The notes under the pieces: generated by a model | What the model saw: only the letters and a program-made list of their open reading frames with translations | What the model was told of the DNA's origin: nothing | Database searches by the model: none | NCBI GenBank assembly: GCA_946566415.1 | Contig: CAMNWW010000117.1 | Span: 1-6,778, forward strand | Length of the DNA stretch: 6,778 nt | Source: an uncultured Lachnospiraceae bacterium | Lineage (GTDB): Bacteria; Bacillota; Clostridia; Lachnospirales; Lachnospiraceae | Direction: 5' to 3' | Made by a program: the position numbers and the translations under genes | Shown here: one piece after another, positions 1 to 5,650 of the stretch | How the letters are laid out: each line of letters opens with the position of its first letter | How positions within the stretch are numbered: the stretch's first letter is position 1

Positions 1-13
1 GCCTAATCTGCAT
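1..13 (-). CDS. Possible start of next gene downstream of alr (partial, only four codons)
   Basis: On the minus strand an ATG at 13-11 is followed by codons reading M-Q-I-R before the window ends. A good Shine-Dalgarno sequence, GGAGAG, lies at 26-21 with 7 nt spacing, which is why I think this is a real start. It lies about 70 nt beyond the alr stop on the same strand, so it could be the next operon member. In many Firmicutes alr is followed by the MazEF/NdoA toxin-antitoxin genes, and MazF proteins often begin with a short basic stretch like this, but four residues cannot identify a protein. The identity is inference only. Confidence 0.4.
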
Positions 14-83
14 TTTCTCACTCTCCGATCACAAGATAAACAAAGTATTTCCATCTTTTTTCGGAAGTATGCAGCATGGCCGT

Positions 84-1247
84 TTAAAAATAGTCGGACT
101 GTGCCACGATTTTTCCATTCCTTACATATTCCCGGGGCACCCGCTTGTTGATATCGCAGACAAATTCATAATGGAATCTGCCGGACATACTGCTAAGCTC
201 TTCCACAGTCAAGCTTTCATCCCCGTCTTTACCTATCAAGATCACCTTATCCCCAAAGGCTGTTTCCGGAATATGAGTCACATCCACCATGAATTGATCC
301 ATACAAACACGGCCGAGGATCGGAGCCCTTTTCCCATGGATCAGGACATTTCCTTTTCCGGAAAGGGTTCTGGGATAGCCGTCCCCATAGCCGACGGGCA
401 CCGTGGCGATCCGCATCCGCTTTGGCGCTGTAAATGTCCCGCCATAGCTTACCTGGGTTCCCGGTTCGATCCATTTCACATAGGTCACATGAGCGATCAA
501 CTCCATCACCGGTTTTAAAGGGATCCTCTTTTGTTCCACCTCATCAGAAGGATAAAGCCCGTAAACAGCGATACCGGCACGCACAAGATCCAGGTTTGCC
601 TCAGGCATATCAATGATCGCCGCACTGTTGGCCGCATGGCGGCTTTGAAAATGGATCCCTTGCTGGGACAAGTGTTCTACCGTCTGCCGGAATATGGCGA
701 GGGCCTTCTGGGACGGCTTTTTATCCTCCTCGTCCGCCTTTGCAAAATGGGTAAATATTCCTTCCGGGACCGCGCCGGGAAGACGGCAGACCTCTGCGAT
801 TTCCTCCTCGCCCTCCCTGCCGGGCAAAAAACCAAGCCGTGACATCCCTGTGTCAATCTTGATGTGCAGCACTGCTTTCTTCCCCATTTCGCAGGCTTTC
901 TTTGATGCGAGGCGCGCCGTCTCTTTGTCATAGACGGTCATGCGTATCTCCTGCTCTATCATCTCCTCGAACTGCTCCGGGAACACACAGCCCAGGCAGA
1001 GAATCGGTTTTTTGATACCGGCATGGCGCAGGAGAACCCCCTCGTCAAGCGTGGCGACCGCGTATCCCCACACATAGTCCACATCTTCCAGCATTCTTGC
1101 AATCGGGACGGCGCCGTGTCCGTAACCGTCCATTTTGACGACTACGATCATCTGTGTGTCGTCCCGGATATTTGCATGCATGCTCTCTATATTATACATC
1201 ACTGCATCCAGATCTACCACTGCACGCAGCCGGCTGTAACTCTTCAT
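84..1247 (-). CDS. alr: Alanine racemase, PLP-dependent
   Basis: Interconverts L- and D-alanine in the cytoplasm, supplying D-Ala for peptidoglycan. The 387-residue length is normal for the family. The N-terminal TIM barrel carries the PLP lysine in VVVKMDGYGHG (K38, with Y42), then MSRLG (R137), a conserved TH-FA-AD segment near 166-172, RHAANSAA (H204) and VRAGIAVYGLYP (R223), which bind or position PLP. The C-terminal beta domain carries the second catalytic base, Y268 in VSYGG, plus PVGYGDGYPR and RVCMDQFMVDV (M316, D317) at the active-site entrance. All expected residues are present. The ATG start overlaps the nnrD stop as ATGA, and its Shine-Dalgarno GGAGGAAAG lies inside the last nnrD codons, so translation is probably coupled to nnrD. 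I found no clear terminator after the stop, consistent with the operon continuing past the window. Confidence 0.97.
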   Translation of the reverse strand: MKSYSRLRAVVDLDAVMYNIESMHANIRDDTQMIVVVKMDGYGHGAVPIARMLEDVDYVWGYAVATLDEGVLLRHAGIKKPILCLGCVFPEQFEEMIEQEIRMTVYDKETARLASKKACEMGKKAVLHIKIDTGMSRLGFLPGREGEEEIAEVCRLPGAVPEGIFTHFAKADEEDKKPSQKALAIFRQTVEHLSQQGIHFQSRHAANSAAIIDMPEANLDLVRAGIAVYGLYPSDEVEQKRIPLKPVMELIAHVTYVKWIEPGTQVSYGGTFTAPKRMRIATVPVGYGDGYPRTLSGKGNVLIHGKRAPILGRVCMDQFMVDVTHIPETAFGDKVILIGKDGDESLTVEELSSMSGRFHYEFVCDINKRVPREYVRNGKIVAQSDYF

Positions 1248-2176
1248 GATCTTTCCTCCAAATTTTTAAGCGCCGCTTTGATTCCCTCTATAATATCCCC
1301 GGCCAGAACGCTGTACCGTCCGCATTCTTCTTTCGCGGCGTCTCCCGCAAGCCCGTGAAGGCATACTCCCAATACAGCGGCTTCATACGCCGGCATTTTC
1401 TGGGCCATCAGGCCGGCGGTTATACCGGCAAGAACATCTCCTGACCCCGCCTTTGCCATAGCGGCATTTCCTGTTCTGTTCAAAAACATCTGCCGGTTTT
1501 TCCCGGCGACAAGTGTCCTGCTGTCTTTTAAGGCACAGACGACATTTTCTTTGTCAACAAATTTCCTGAGCAGTTCTTTTCTGTCCTTCTTCCATTCCTC
1601 CACTGTCCGCCCGGTCAGCCTGGCCATCTCCTTCATATGGGGAGTCAGGATATACTGCCCTGCTTCCCGCTTCCAATTTTTCCGCTCTTCTTCGGAAAAT
1701 GAAGCAAGCAGATTGAGTCCGTCCGCATCAATTACGCAGGGTTTTTGATTCTGACCAAGTGTTTCTCTTACCAGTTTTTCGGAACTTATCCCTGTTCCAA
1801 GCCCGCAGCCAAGGCATACTACATCCGCCCACTTAAGAAGCCCAGGAAGCTCTCTAAAACAATCCGCATCTTCTGAATCATAGGTCGTCATCACCGCCTC
1901 CGGCAGAAGCTGCTGGAGAATCATGCGGTTCGTTTCTTCCGTATAGATCCTGACAAGCCCGGCTCCTGTAAGATACGACGCCTTTGCGCTTAGGTACGCC
2001 GCGCCGGTCATCCCCTTGCTTCCCGCAATGACAAGTACTCTTCCGTAAGTTCCCTTATTGGAATCCGGTATTCTCTCAGGCATCCTTTCTCCTATATCGG
2101 AAAAATCCAATGTATAATAAACATCCTCCTGCGTATCCAGGCGTGGATCTATCATAATACCGATCGGCTTTTCCAC
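1244..2176 (-). CDS. nnrD: ADP-dependent (S)-NAD(P)H-hydrate dehydratase (NnrD), in a different frame from NnrE
   Basis: Dehydrates the S form of NADHX or NADPHX back to NADH or NADPH using ADP (YjeF C-terminal / CARKD family, ribokinase-like fold). Visible motifs, numbered from the GTG at 2176: NKGTYGRVLVIAGS (40-53), GCGLG (123-127), DADGLN (150-155), LTPHMKE (177-183) and TGNAAMAKAGSGDVLAG (235-251) with the catalytic Asp at 247. The catalytic domain is complete. The start is uncertain. The GTG at 2176 has only a weak upstream GGGA. An ATG at 2155 (residue 8) overlaps the nnrE stop TGA as ATGA. Alternatively there is no independent start, and the protein is made as the C-terminal half of a fused Nnr by frameshift at 2179-2185. 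Combined length with NnrE, about 500 residues, matches the usual fused enzyme. It overlaps alr by 4 nt. Confidence 0.93.
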   Translation of the reverse strand: MEKPIGIMIDPRLDTQEDVYYTLDFSDIGERMPERIPDSNKGTYGRVLVIAGSKGMTGAAYLSAKASYLTGAGLVRIYTEETNRMILQQLLPEAVMTTYDSEDADCFRELPGLLKWADVVCLGCGLGTGISSEKLVRETLGQNQKPCVIDADGLNLLASFSEEERKNWKREAGQYILTPHMKEMARLTGRTVEEWKKDRKELLRKFVDKENVVCALKDSRTLVAGKNRQMFLNRTGNAAMAKAGSGDVLAGITAGLMAQKMPAYEAAVLGVCLHGLAGDAAKEECGRYSVLAGDIIEGIKAALKNLEERS

Positions 2177-2751
2177 AACTTTCCCGGAAAAAGAACCGCC
2201 CCTGCCTTCGTGCAGGCGAATGCCACTGTCATATCAGCCTTAAAGGCACAGCCAAGCACCTGTCCCGAATCCGCGTCTATCCCCGACGGGATATCCACGG
2301 CGACCCGGTATCCTTTGTACTGATTCATCCTCTCAATGATTTCCTGGTATCTTCCTTCAATCTTTCGAGACAGCCCGATTCCAAATACGGCATCTATGAT
2401 AACACTATATTCCCTTTCTGGCAAACTTTTTCCTACGGATATACCCAGACTGTCTAAAATTTGCATCTGCGCACAGGTTTCTTTGCTTCGGGAAGCCTCG
2501 TTTCCCACAAATACTACATCAATGTCCCTTCCTTCTTCCGCAAGAATCCGGGCAATGGCAAACCCGTCTCCGCCGTTGTTTCCGGAACCGCATACAATGA
2601 GCGCCTTGGAGAAATCCACCTTCTCCTCTTTCATAGCGTTTACACATTGGAGCGCCGCGCGTTCCATCAGTACAAGAGAAGGGATACCAATGTCCTCAAT
2701 CATTCTCCTGTCGGATTCCTTCATCTGTTCCGCCGTCAAAATATATCTCAT
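2152..2751 (-). CDS. nnrE: NAD(P)H-hydrate epimerase (NnrE, YjeF N-terminal domain), frame ends early
   Basis: Epimerises R- and S-NAD(P)HX so that the dehydratase can repair both forms. Family motifs are present: GIPSLVLMERAA (22-33), the dinucleotide-binding GSGNNGGDGFAIAR (55-68), IIDAVFGIGLSR (118-129, catalytic Asp 120) and AVDIPSGIDADSG (151-163). The ATG start has AAGGA at 2764-2760 with 8 nt spacing. Up to residue 191 (LFPGK) the protein follows the family; the last eight residues, LWKSRSVL, do not, and replace the final strand of the domain. In the neighbouring frame the sequence continues naturally as VVEKPIGI and runs into NnrD. So this frame is either a truncated half of a fused nnr gene (single-base change) or the zero-frame product of a frameshifting gene. 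It follows rex by 84 nt on the same strand. Confidence 0.92.
   Translation of the reverse strand: MRYILTAEQMKESDRRMIEDIGIPSLVLMERAALQCVNAMKEEKVDFSKALIVCGSGNNGGDGFAIARILAEEGRDIDVVFVGNEASRSKETCAQMQILDSLGISVGKSLPEREYSVIIDAVFGIGLSRKIEGRYQEIIERMNQYKGYRVAVDIPSGIDADSGQVLGCAFKADMTVAFACTKAGAVLFPGKLWKSRSVL
2179..2185 (-). other. Frame junction of nnrE and nnrD on a G GGA AAG slippery heptamer
   Basis: Read on the minus strand in the nnrE frame, the codons are CCG GGA AAG, giving the heptamer G GGA AAG, which fits the X XXY YYZ form of -1 frameshift sites. Re-pairing one base back gives GGG AAA, then GTT GTG GAA AAG, so the product reads LFPGKVVEKPIGI and enters the nnrD frame with no lost or foreign residue. 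A purine-rich AGGGG lies 13 nt upstream (2203-2199), where a ribosome could be slowed as in E. coli dnaX. Downstream, a small ATCCA-CGCC-TGGAT hairpin (2149-2136) is weak. The same fusion sequence would result from adding one base anywhere in the heptamer, so a deletion or sequencing error explains the data equally well. Confidence 0.6.
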
Positions 2752-2778
2752 GGCTTAAATCCTTTCCTTCATTTTTCC

Positions 2779-2816
2779 ACGAGCCTTGATATCATAAGTC
2801 AGATACCAAGGCTCGC
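2779..2816 (-). other. Long intercistronic stem-loop between rex and nnrE
   Basis: Nine perfectly complementary bases, CGAGCCTTG at 2780-2788 and CAAGGCTCG at 2807-2815, are extended inwards by 2789-2793 with 2802-2806. In minus-strand RNA this inner part pairs fully, with one G-U, and the outermost pair 2816/2779 is also G-U; on plus-strand RNA these two positions are A-C mismatches. The element therefore folds best in the rex-nnr transcript: a 14 to 15 bp stem with an 8-nt loop (TGACTTAT). The 3' side is followed by TGGAAAAATG rather than a U-tract, so it is not a typical intrinsic terminator. It ends 15 nt before the nnrE Shine-Dalgarno. A role in mRNA processing, stability or differential expression of rex and nnr is inference. 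Confidence 0.6.
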
Positions 2817-2835
2817 TTTGCACGATGTGCTCCCA

Positions 2836-3486
2836 TTATTTCTCATTCTTTTGCTCTGCATTGCAGCGGGTGATGTTGTATGACAAACGCATCAGGCTTT
2901 CGGACAAATGTACGTTCTCCACTACGATATTCGGCGGAAGGTTCAGATCAATATGTGCGAAATTCCAAATCGCCTTTACCCCGTTCTCCGCCAGAATCCC
3001 GGCCACCTCCACTGCATTTTCTTTCGGAATTGTGAGGACTCCGATCTCAATTTCATTGGCTTTCAAAAAATCTACAAGCTCTTCCATCGCCTGAATCAAA
3101 ATCCCGCGTACGGAAATTCCGGTAAGCTTAGGATTCACATCAAAAATACCTTTTAGCAGGAATCCTCTGCTCTCAAAAGCTTCATAATTGGCAAGCGCCT
3201 GGCCAAGATTACCCGCGCCGACAATAATGATGTTATGTTTCACATCCAGACCTAATATCTTGCCGATCTCCGTATATAAATATTTCACATTATACCCATA
3301 CCCTTGTTGTCCAAAGCCACCGAAATTATTCAGATCCTGCCGAATCTGAGAAGCCGTCACTTTCATTCGTTTACTCAGATCATTGGAGGAGATACGTTCT
3401 ACGTCATGCTCCAACAATTCTCCCAGATAACGATAGTATCTCGGCAGTCTTCTAATCACTGCCTGGGATATTTCTCTTTCCTCCAC
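2836..3486 (-). CDS. rex: Redox-sensing transcriptional repressor Rex
   Basis: Dimeric DNA-binding repressor that senses the NADH/NAD+ ratio and controls fermentation and respiration genes; NADH binding releases it from DNA. Numbered from the upstream GTG at 3498, the N-terminal winged helix includes AVIRRLPRYYRYLGELL (13-29) and the recognition segment TASQIRQDLNNFGGFGQQGYGY (48-69). The Rossmann domain has VGAGNLGQAL (93-102), the ribose-binding Asp in GIFDVNP (D120) and the conserved IWNFAHIDLNLP (177-188). Length is typical. An in-frame TGA lies just above 3498, so only two GTG starts are likely. I chose the one at 3486 because AGGTGG at 3500-3495 is 8 nt away; for the GTG at 3498 that sequence overlaps the codon. 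The gene diverges from the ABC-F gene; in Bacillus subtilis ydiF and rex are also close neighbours. Confidence 0.96.
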   Translation of the reverse strand: MEEREISQAVIRRLPRYYRYLGELLEHDVERISSNDLSKRMKVTASQIRQDLNNFGGFGQQGYGYNVKYLYTEIGKILGLDVKHNIIIVGAGNLGQALANYEAFESRGFLLKGIFDVNPKLTGISVRGILIQAMEELVDFLKANEIEIGVLTIPKENAVEVAGILAENGVKAIWNFAHIDLNLPPNIVVENVHLSESLMRLSYNITRCNAEQKNEK

Positions 3487-3520
3487 TTTGACGTCCACCT
3501 TCCATCATTTGCTATTCCAT

Positions 3521-3549
3521 ATTATATAAAACTGTCACAAAAAAGTCAA
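3521..3549 (-). promoter_or_regulatory. Near-consensus sigma-A promoter for rex-nnr-alr
   Basis: On the minus strand, TTGACT (3549-3544) and TATAAT (3526-3521) are separated by exactly 17 nt, matching the housekeeping consensus in 11 of 12 positions. Predicted transcription start is near 3514, giving a leader of roughly 28 nt before the GTG at 3486. The spacer contains TTGTGA (3540-3535), identical to one arm of the Rex operator consensus TTGTGA-N6-TCACAA; the other arm is poor. Autoregulation by Rex is possible but not shown. Confidence 0.85.
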
Positions 3550-3558
3550 ACTTTATAG

Positions 3559-3586
3559 TTGTTTTTTGCCGTGATTCCGATATAAT
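3559..3586 (+). promoter_or_regulatory. Probable promoter for the ABC-F gene
   Basis: A perfect TATAAT at 3581-3586 is preceded after 16 nt by TTGTTT (3559-3564), a 3 of 6 match to the -35 box. Predicted start is near 3593, giving a leader of about 95 nt. Its -35 region lies only about 10 nt from the -35 box of the divergent rex promoter, so the two promoters may compete for polymerase or share regulators. Confidence 0.6.
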
Positions 3587-3619
3587 GGGGTAGACGGCAT
3601 TCAGATAAATTACAAAGAG

Positions 3620-3671
3620 TCAGCCCCTCGTATCCACTCGGGGTACCTGATTTTAATCGCCTCACGGCGAT
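3620..3671 (+). promoter_or_regulatory. Two possible hairpins in the ABC-F leader
   Basis: First, TCAGCCCC (3620-3627) can pair with GGGG (3640-3643) and CTGA (3647-3650), with TAC bulged out, and is followed directly by TTTT (3651-3654), so it resembles a weak intrinsic terminator or attenuator. Second, ATCGCC (3656-3661) and GGCGAT (3666-3671) form a perfect 6-bp stem with a TCAC tetraloop, ending 6 nt before the GGAGGA ribosome binding site. No upstream open reading frame with an ATG or GTG lies in the leader. A regulatory role is inference. Confidence 0.35.
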
Positions 3672-3677
3672 GGAACT

Positions 3678-3683
3678 GGAGGA
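3678..3683 (+). promoter_or_regulatory. Ribosome binding site that fixes the ABC-F start
   Basis: GGAGGA lies 4 nt before the ATG at 3688. An in-frame ATG at 3670 is unlikely to be used, because it is inside a 6-bp hairpin, has no Shine-Dalgarno, and would add six residues (MELEEN) absent from the usual start of the family. Confidence 0.85.
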
Positions 3684-3687
3684 AAAC

Positions 3688-5628
3688 ATGATACTGGCCT
3701 GCCATAACCTTACAAAAGCATTTGGGGAGCATGTCATTGTGCAAAATGCTTCCTTTCATATAGAAGACCATGAAAAAGCGGCTGTCGTCGGACTGAACGG
3801 CGCCGGGAAATCAACAATCTTAAAAATGATCGTAGGAGAGCTTCCTGCTGATGAAGGAAGCGTCCTTCTGTCAAAAGGCAAGACCCTTGGATATCTCGCT
3901 CAGCACCAGGATCTTATGGGCCAAAGATCGATTTATGACGAGGTTCTCACTGCAAAAGCAAAAATAATCGAGATGGAACAACAGATCCGGGATATTGAGC
4001 AGGAGCTGAGCGCTCTTTCCGGAGAAGAGCTTGAAAGAAAGCTTACCCTTTATCAGAGGCTTACGGCAGATTTTGAGCAGGCCGACGGCTATGCATACCG
4101 CTCGGAGCTGACCGGTGTCCTTAAAGGTCTTGGCTTTCTTGAAGAAGATTTTTCAAAATCGGTGGACACGCTTTCCGGCGGCCAGAAGACCCGGGTATCC
4201 CTTGGCAAACTTTTGCTGACACGTCCGGATATCCTGCTTTTGGATGAGCCGACCAACCATTTAGATATGAATTCGATCGCCTGGCTTGAGAATTATCTGC
4301 TGAATTACCCGGGCGCAGTCCTTATTGTATCCCATGACCGCTATTTTCTGAACAAAGTGGTTACAAAAGTACTGGAAATCGAGCTTGGAGTCCTCACCTC
4401 TTATCAAGGAAATTATAGCTCCTATGCAGAAAAAAAGAAGCAGATCCGGGAGGCTAAGCTGAAAGAATACTTAAATCAGCAGCGCGAAATCCGTCATCAG
4501 GAAGCCGTTATTGAAAAGCTCCGTTCTTTTAACCGGGAAAAAACAATCCGCCGCGCCGAGAGCCGGGAAAAAATGCTGAATAAAATGACGCTCGTTGATA
4601 AACCCGCAGAGGTAAACACCGATATCCACCTGGTACTCGAACCCTCCCGCATAAGCGGGAACGACGTGCTTTCCGTACAAAATCTCAGCAAATCATTCCC
4701 GCCCCAGACTTTATTTAGGGATGTGAATTTCGAGATTAAGCGCGGGGAACATGTAGCGGTAATCGGCGACAACGGTACTGGGAAGACGACTCTCCTCAAA
4801 ATTTTGAACAGCGTGATTCCTGCGGATACAGGGAGCTTTACTCTTGGAACGAACGTACAGATCGGGTACTACGACCAGGAACATCATGTCCTGCATATGG
4901 AGAAAACGATTTTTGAAGAAATATCCGACGACTACCCGAATCTGACCAACACCGAGATCCGAAATATGCTCGCCGCTTTCCTTTTTACCGGCGACGATGT
5001 ATTCAAGCTGATACGGGACTTAAGCGGCGGGGAGCGGGGACGGGTTTCCCTCGCAAAACTTATGCTCTCCGAAGCAAACTTCCTGATTTTGGACGAACCC
5101 ACCAACCACCTTGATATCGCTTCCAAGGAAATTCTGGAAAAAGCGCTGAACGACTACACCGGTACGCTCCTTTATGTATCGCACGACAGATATTTCATCA
5201 ACCAGACCGCCAGCCGTATCCTCGATCTTGTCGGAAATACATTTGTCAATTATATCGGAGATTATGATTATTATCTGGAAAAAAAAGAGGAATTGACCCG
5301 TGTCTATACCTCTGACGCCGTTTCATCAAAAGATAATTTGGAGGCGAAAGCTTCATCCGCACCAAACGCCTCATCCTCTGTCTCTAAAATGAGCTGGCAG
5401 GAACGCAAAGAAGAACAGGCAATGCTTCGTAAGCGGGCAAATGAACTAAAAAGAACGGAAGATCGGATCGCGCAGCTTGAAGACCGCGATACCGAAATCG
5501 ATCATCTTCTCACGCAGGAAGAAATATATACAAATTCTGTCCGATGTCAGGAGCTTGCGCACGAAAAAGAGTCTAATGCTAAAGAGCTGGAAGTTCTATA
5601 TGAAAAATGGGAGACTCTCGCTGAATAG
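3688..5628 (+). CDS. ABC-F family ATP-binding protein, YdiF-like, two nucleotide-binding domains
   Basis: Soluble tandem ATPase with no membrane segments; members of this family act on the ribosome, entering the E site to relieve stalling, and some give antibiotic resistance. The 646 residues contain domain 1 with Walker A GLNGAGKST (35-43), signature LSGGQ (162-166), Walker B ILLLDEP (182-188) and H-loop SHD (215-217). A charged helical linker follows (about 245-305, the region contacting the P-site tRNA in this family). Domain 2 has GDNGTGKTT (360-368), LSGGE (445-449), FLILDEP (465-471) and SHD (498-500). All ATPase residues are intact. After a Ser/Ala-rich stretch (542-567) there is a charged C-terminal coiled coil (about 568-646). 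Architecture, length and the neighbouring rex gene point to the housekeeping YdiF-type branch rather than a known resistance determinant; this assignment is inference. The stop codon lies in the terminator loop. Confidence 0.95.
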   Translation: MILACHNLTKAFGEHVIVQNASFHIEDHEKAAVVGLNGAGKSTILKMIVGELPADEGSVLLSKGKTLGYLAQHQDLMGQRSIYDEVLTAKAKIIEMEQQIRDIEQELSALSGEELERKLTLYQRLTADFEQADGYAYRSELTGVLKGLGFLEEDFSKSVDTLSGGQKTRVSLGKLLLTRPDILLLDEPTNHLDMNSIAWLENYLLNYPGAVLIVSHDRYFLNKVVTKVLEIELGVLTSYQGNYSSYAEKKKQIREAKLKEYLNQQREIRHQEAVIEKLRSFNREKTIRRAESREKMLNKMTLVDKPAEVNTDIHLVLEPSRISGNDVLSVQNLSKSFPPQTLFRDVNFEIKRGEHVAVIGDNGTGKTTLLKILNSVIPADTGSFTLGTNVQIGYYDQEHHVLHMEKTIFEEISDDYPNLTNTEIRNMLAAFLFTGDDVFKLIRDLSGGERGRVSLAKLMLSEANFLILDEPTNHLDIASKEILEKALNDYTGTLLYVSHDRYFINQTASRILDLVGNTFVNYIGDYDYYLEKKEELTRVYTSDAVSSKDNLEAKASSAPNASSSVSKMSWQERKEEQAMLRKRANELKRTEDRIAQLEDRDTEIDHLLTQEEIYTNSVRCQELAHEKESNAKELEVLYEKWETLAE

Positions 5629-5638
5629 CGGGTCTCCC
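5609..5638. terminator. Bidirectional intrinsic terminator between the ABC-F gene and icd
   Basis: GGGAGAC (5609-5615) pairs with GTCTCCC (5632-5638), and inside it CGCT (5619-5622) pairs with AGCG (5627-5630), leaving a GAAT loop. The ABC-F stop codon TAG (5626-5628) starts in the loop. In the minus direction the hairpin is followed by A then TTTTT (5607-5603), a good U-tract for ending icd. In the plus direction the tail is TTACTTATTA, less regular but T-rich. One element probably serves both convergent genes. Confidence 0.85.
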
Positions 5639-5650
5639 TTACTTATTATC

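Noticed and set aside
69..842. Plus-strand open frames of 60-149 codons opposite alr
   Set aside because: They lie antisense to a fully conserved alr, have no ribosome binding site and show no recognisable domain; they are shadows of alr codon bias.
2779..2816. Reading the rex-nnrE hairpin as an ordinary intrinsic terminator
   Set aside because: The sequence after the stem is TGGAAAAATG on the minus strand and CTTTGCACG on the plus strand; neither has the U-tract needed.
2336..2883. Two overlapping plus-strand open frames of 140 codons opposite nnrE and its upstream gap
   Set aside because: Antisense to clear nnrE motifs, no family resemblance and no start signals. One also runs through the intercistronic hairpin.
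3566..3586. TTGCCG (3566-3571) as the -35 box of the ABC-F promoter
   Set aside because: It is only 9 nt from TATAAT, too close for sigma-A; TTGTTT at 3559 with a 16-nt spacer fits better.
3670..3687. ATG at 3670 as the ABC-F start
   Set aside because: It lies in a hairpin and lacks a Shine-Dalgarno, while the ATG at 3688 has GGAGGA at the right distance.
3688..5628. ABC-F gene as an antibiotic resistance determinant (Vga/Lsa/Msr type)
   Set aside because: The C-terminal coiled coil, length and rex neighbourhood fit the housekeeping YdiF type, and nothing suggests transfer. The linker that decides resistance cannot be judged without comparison.
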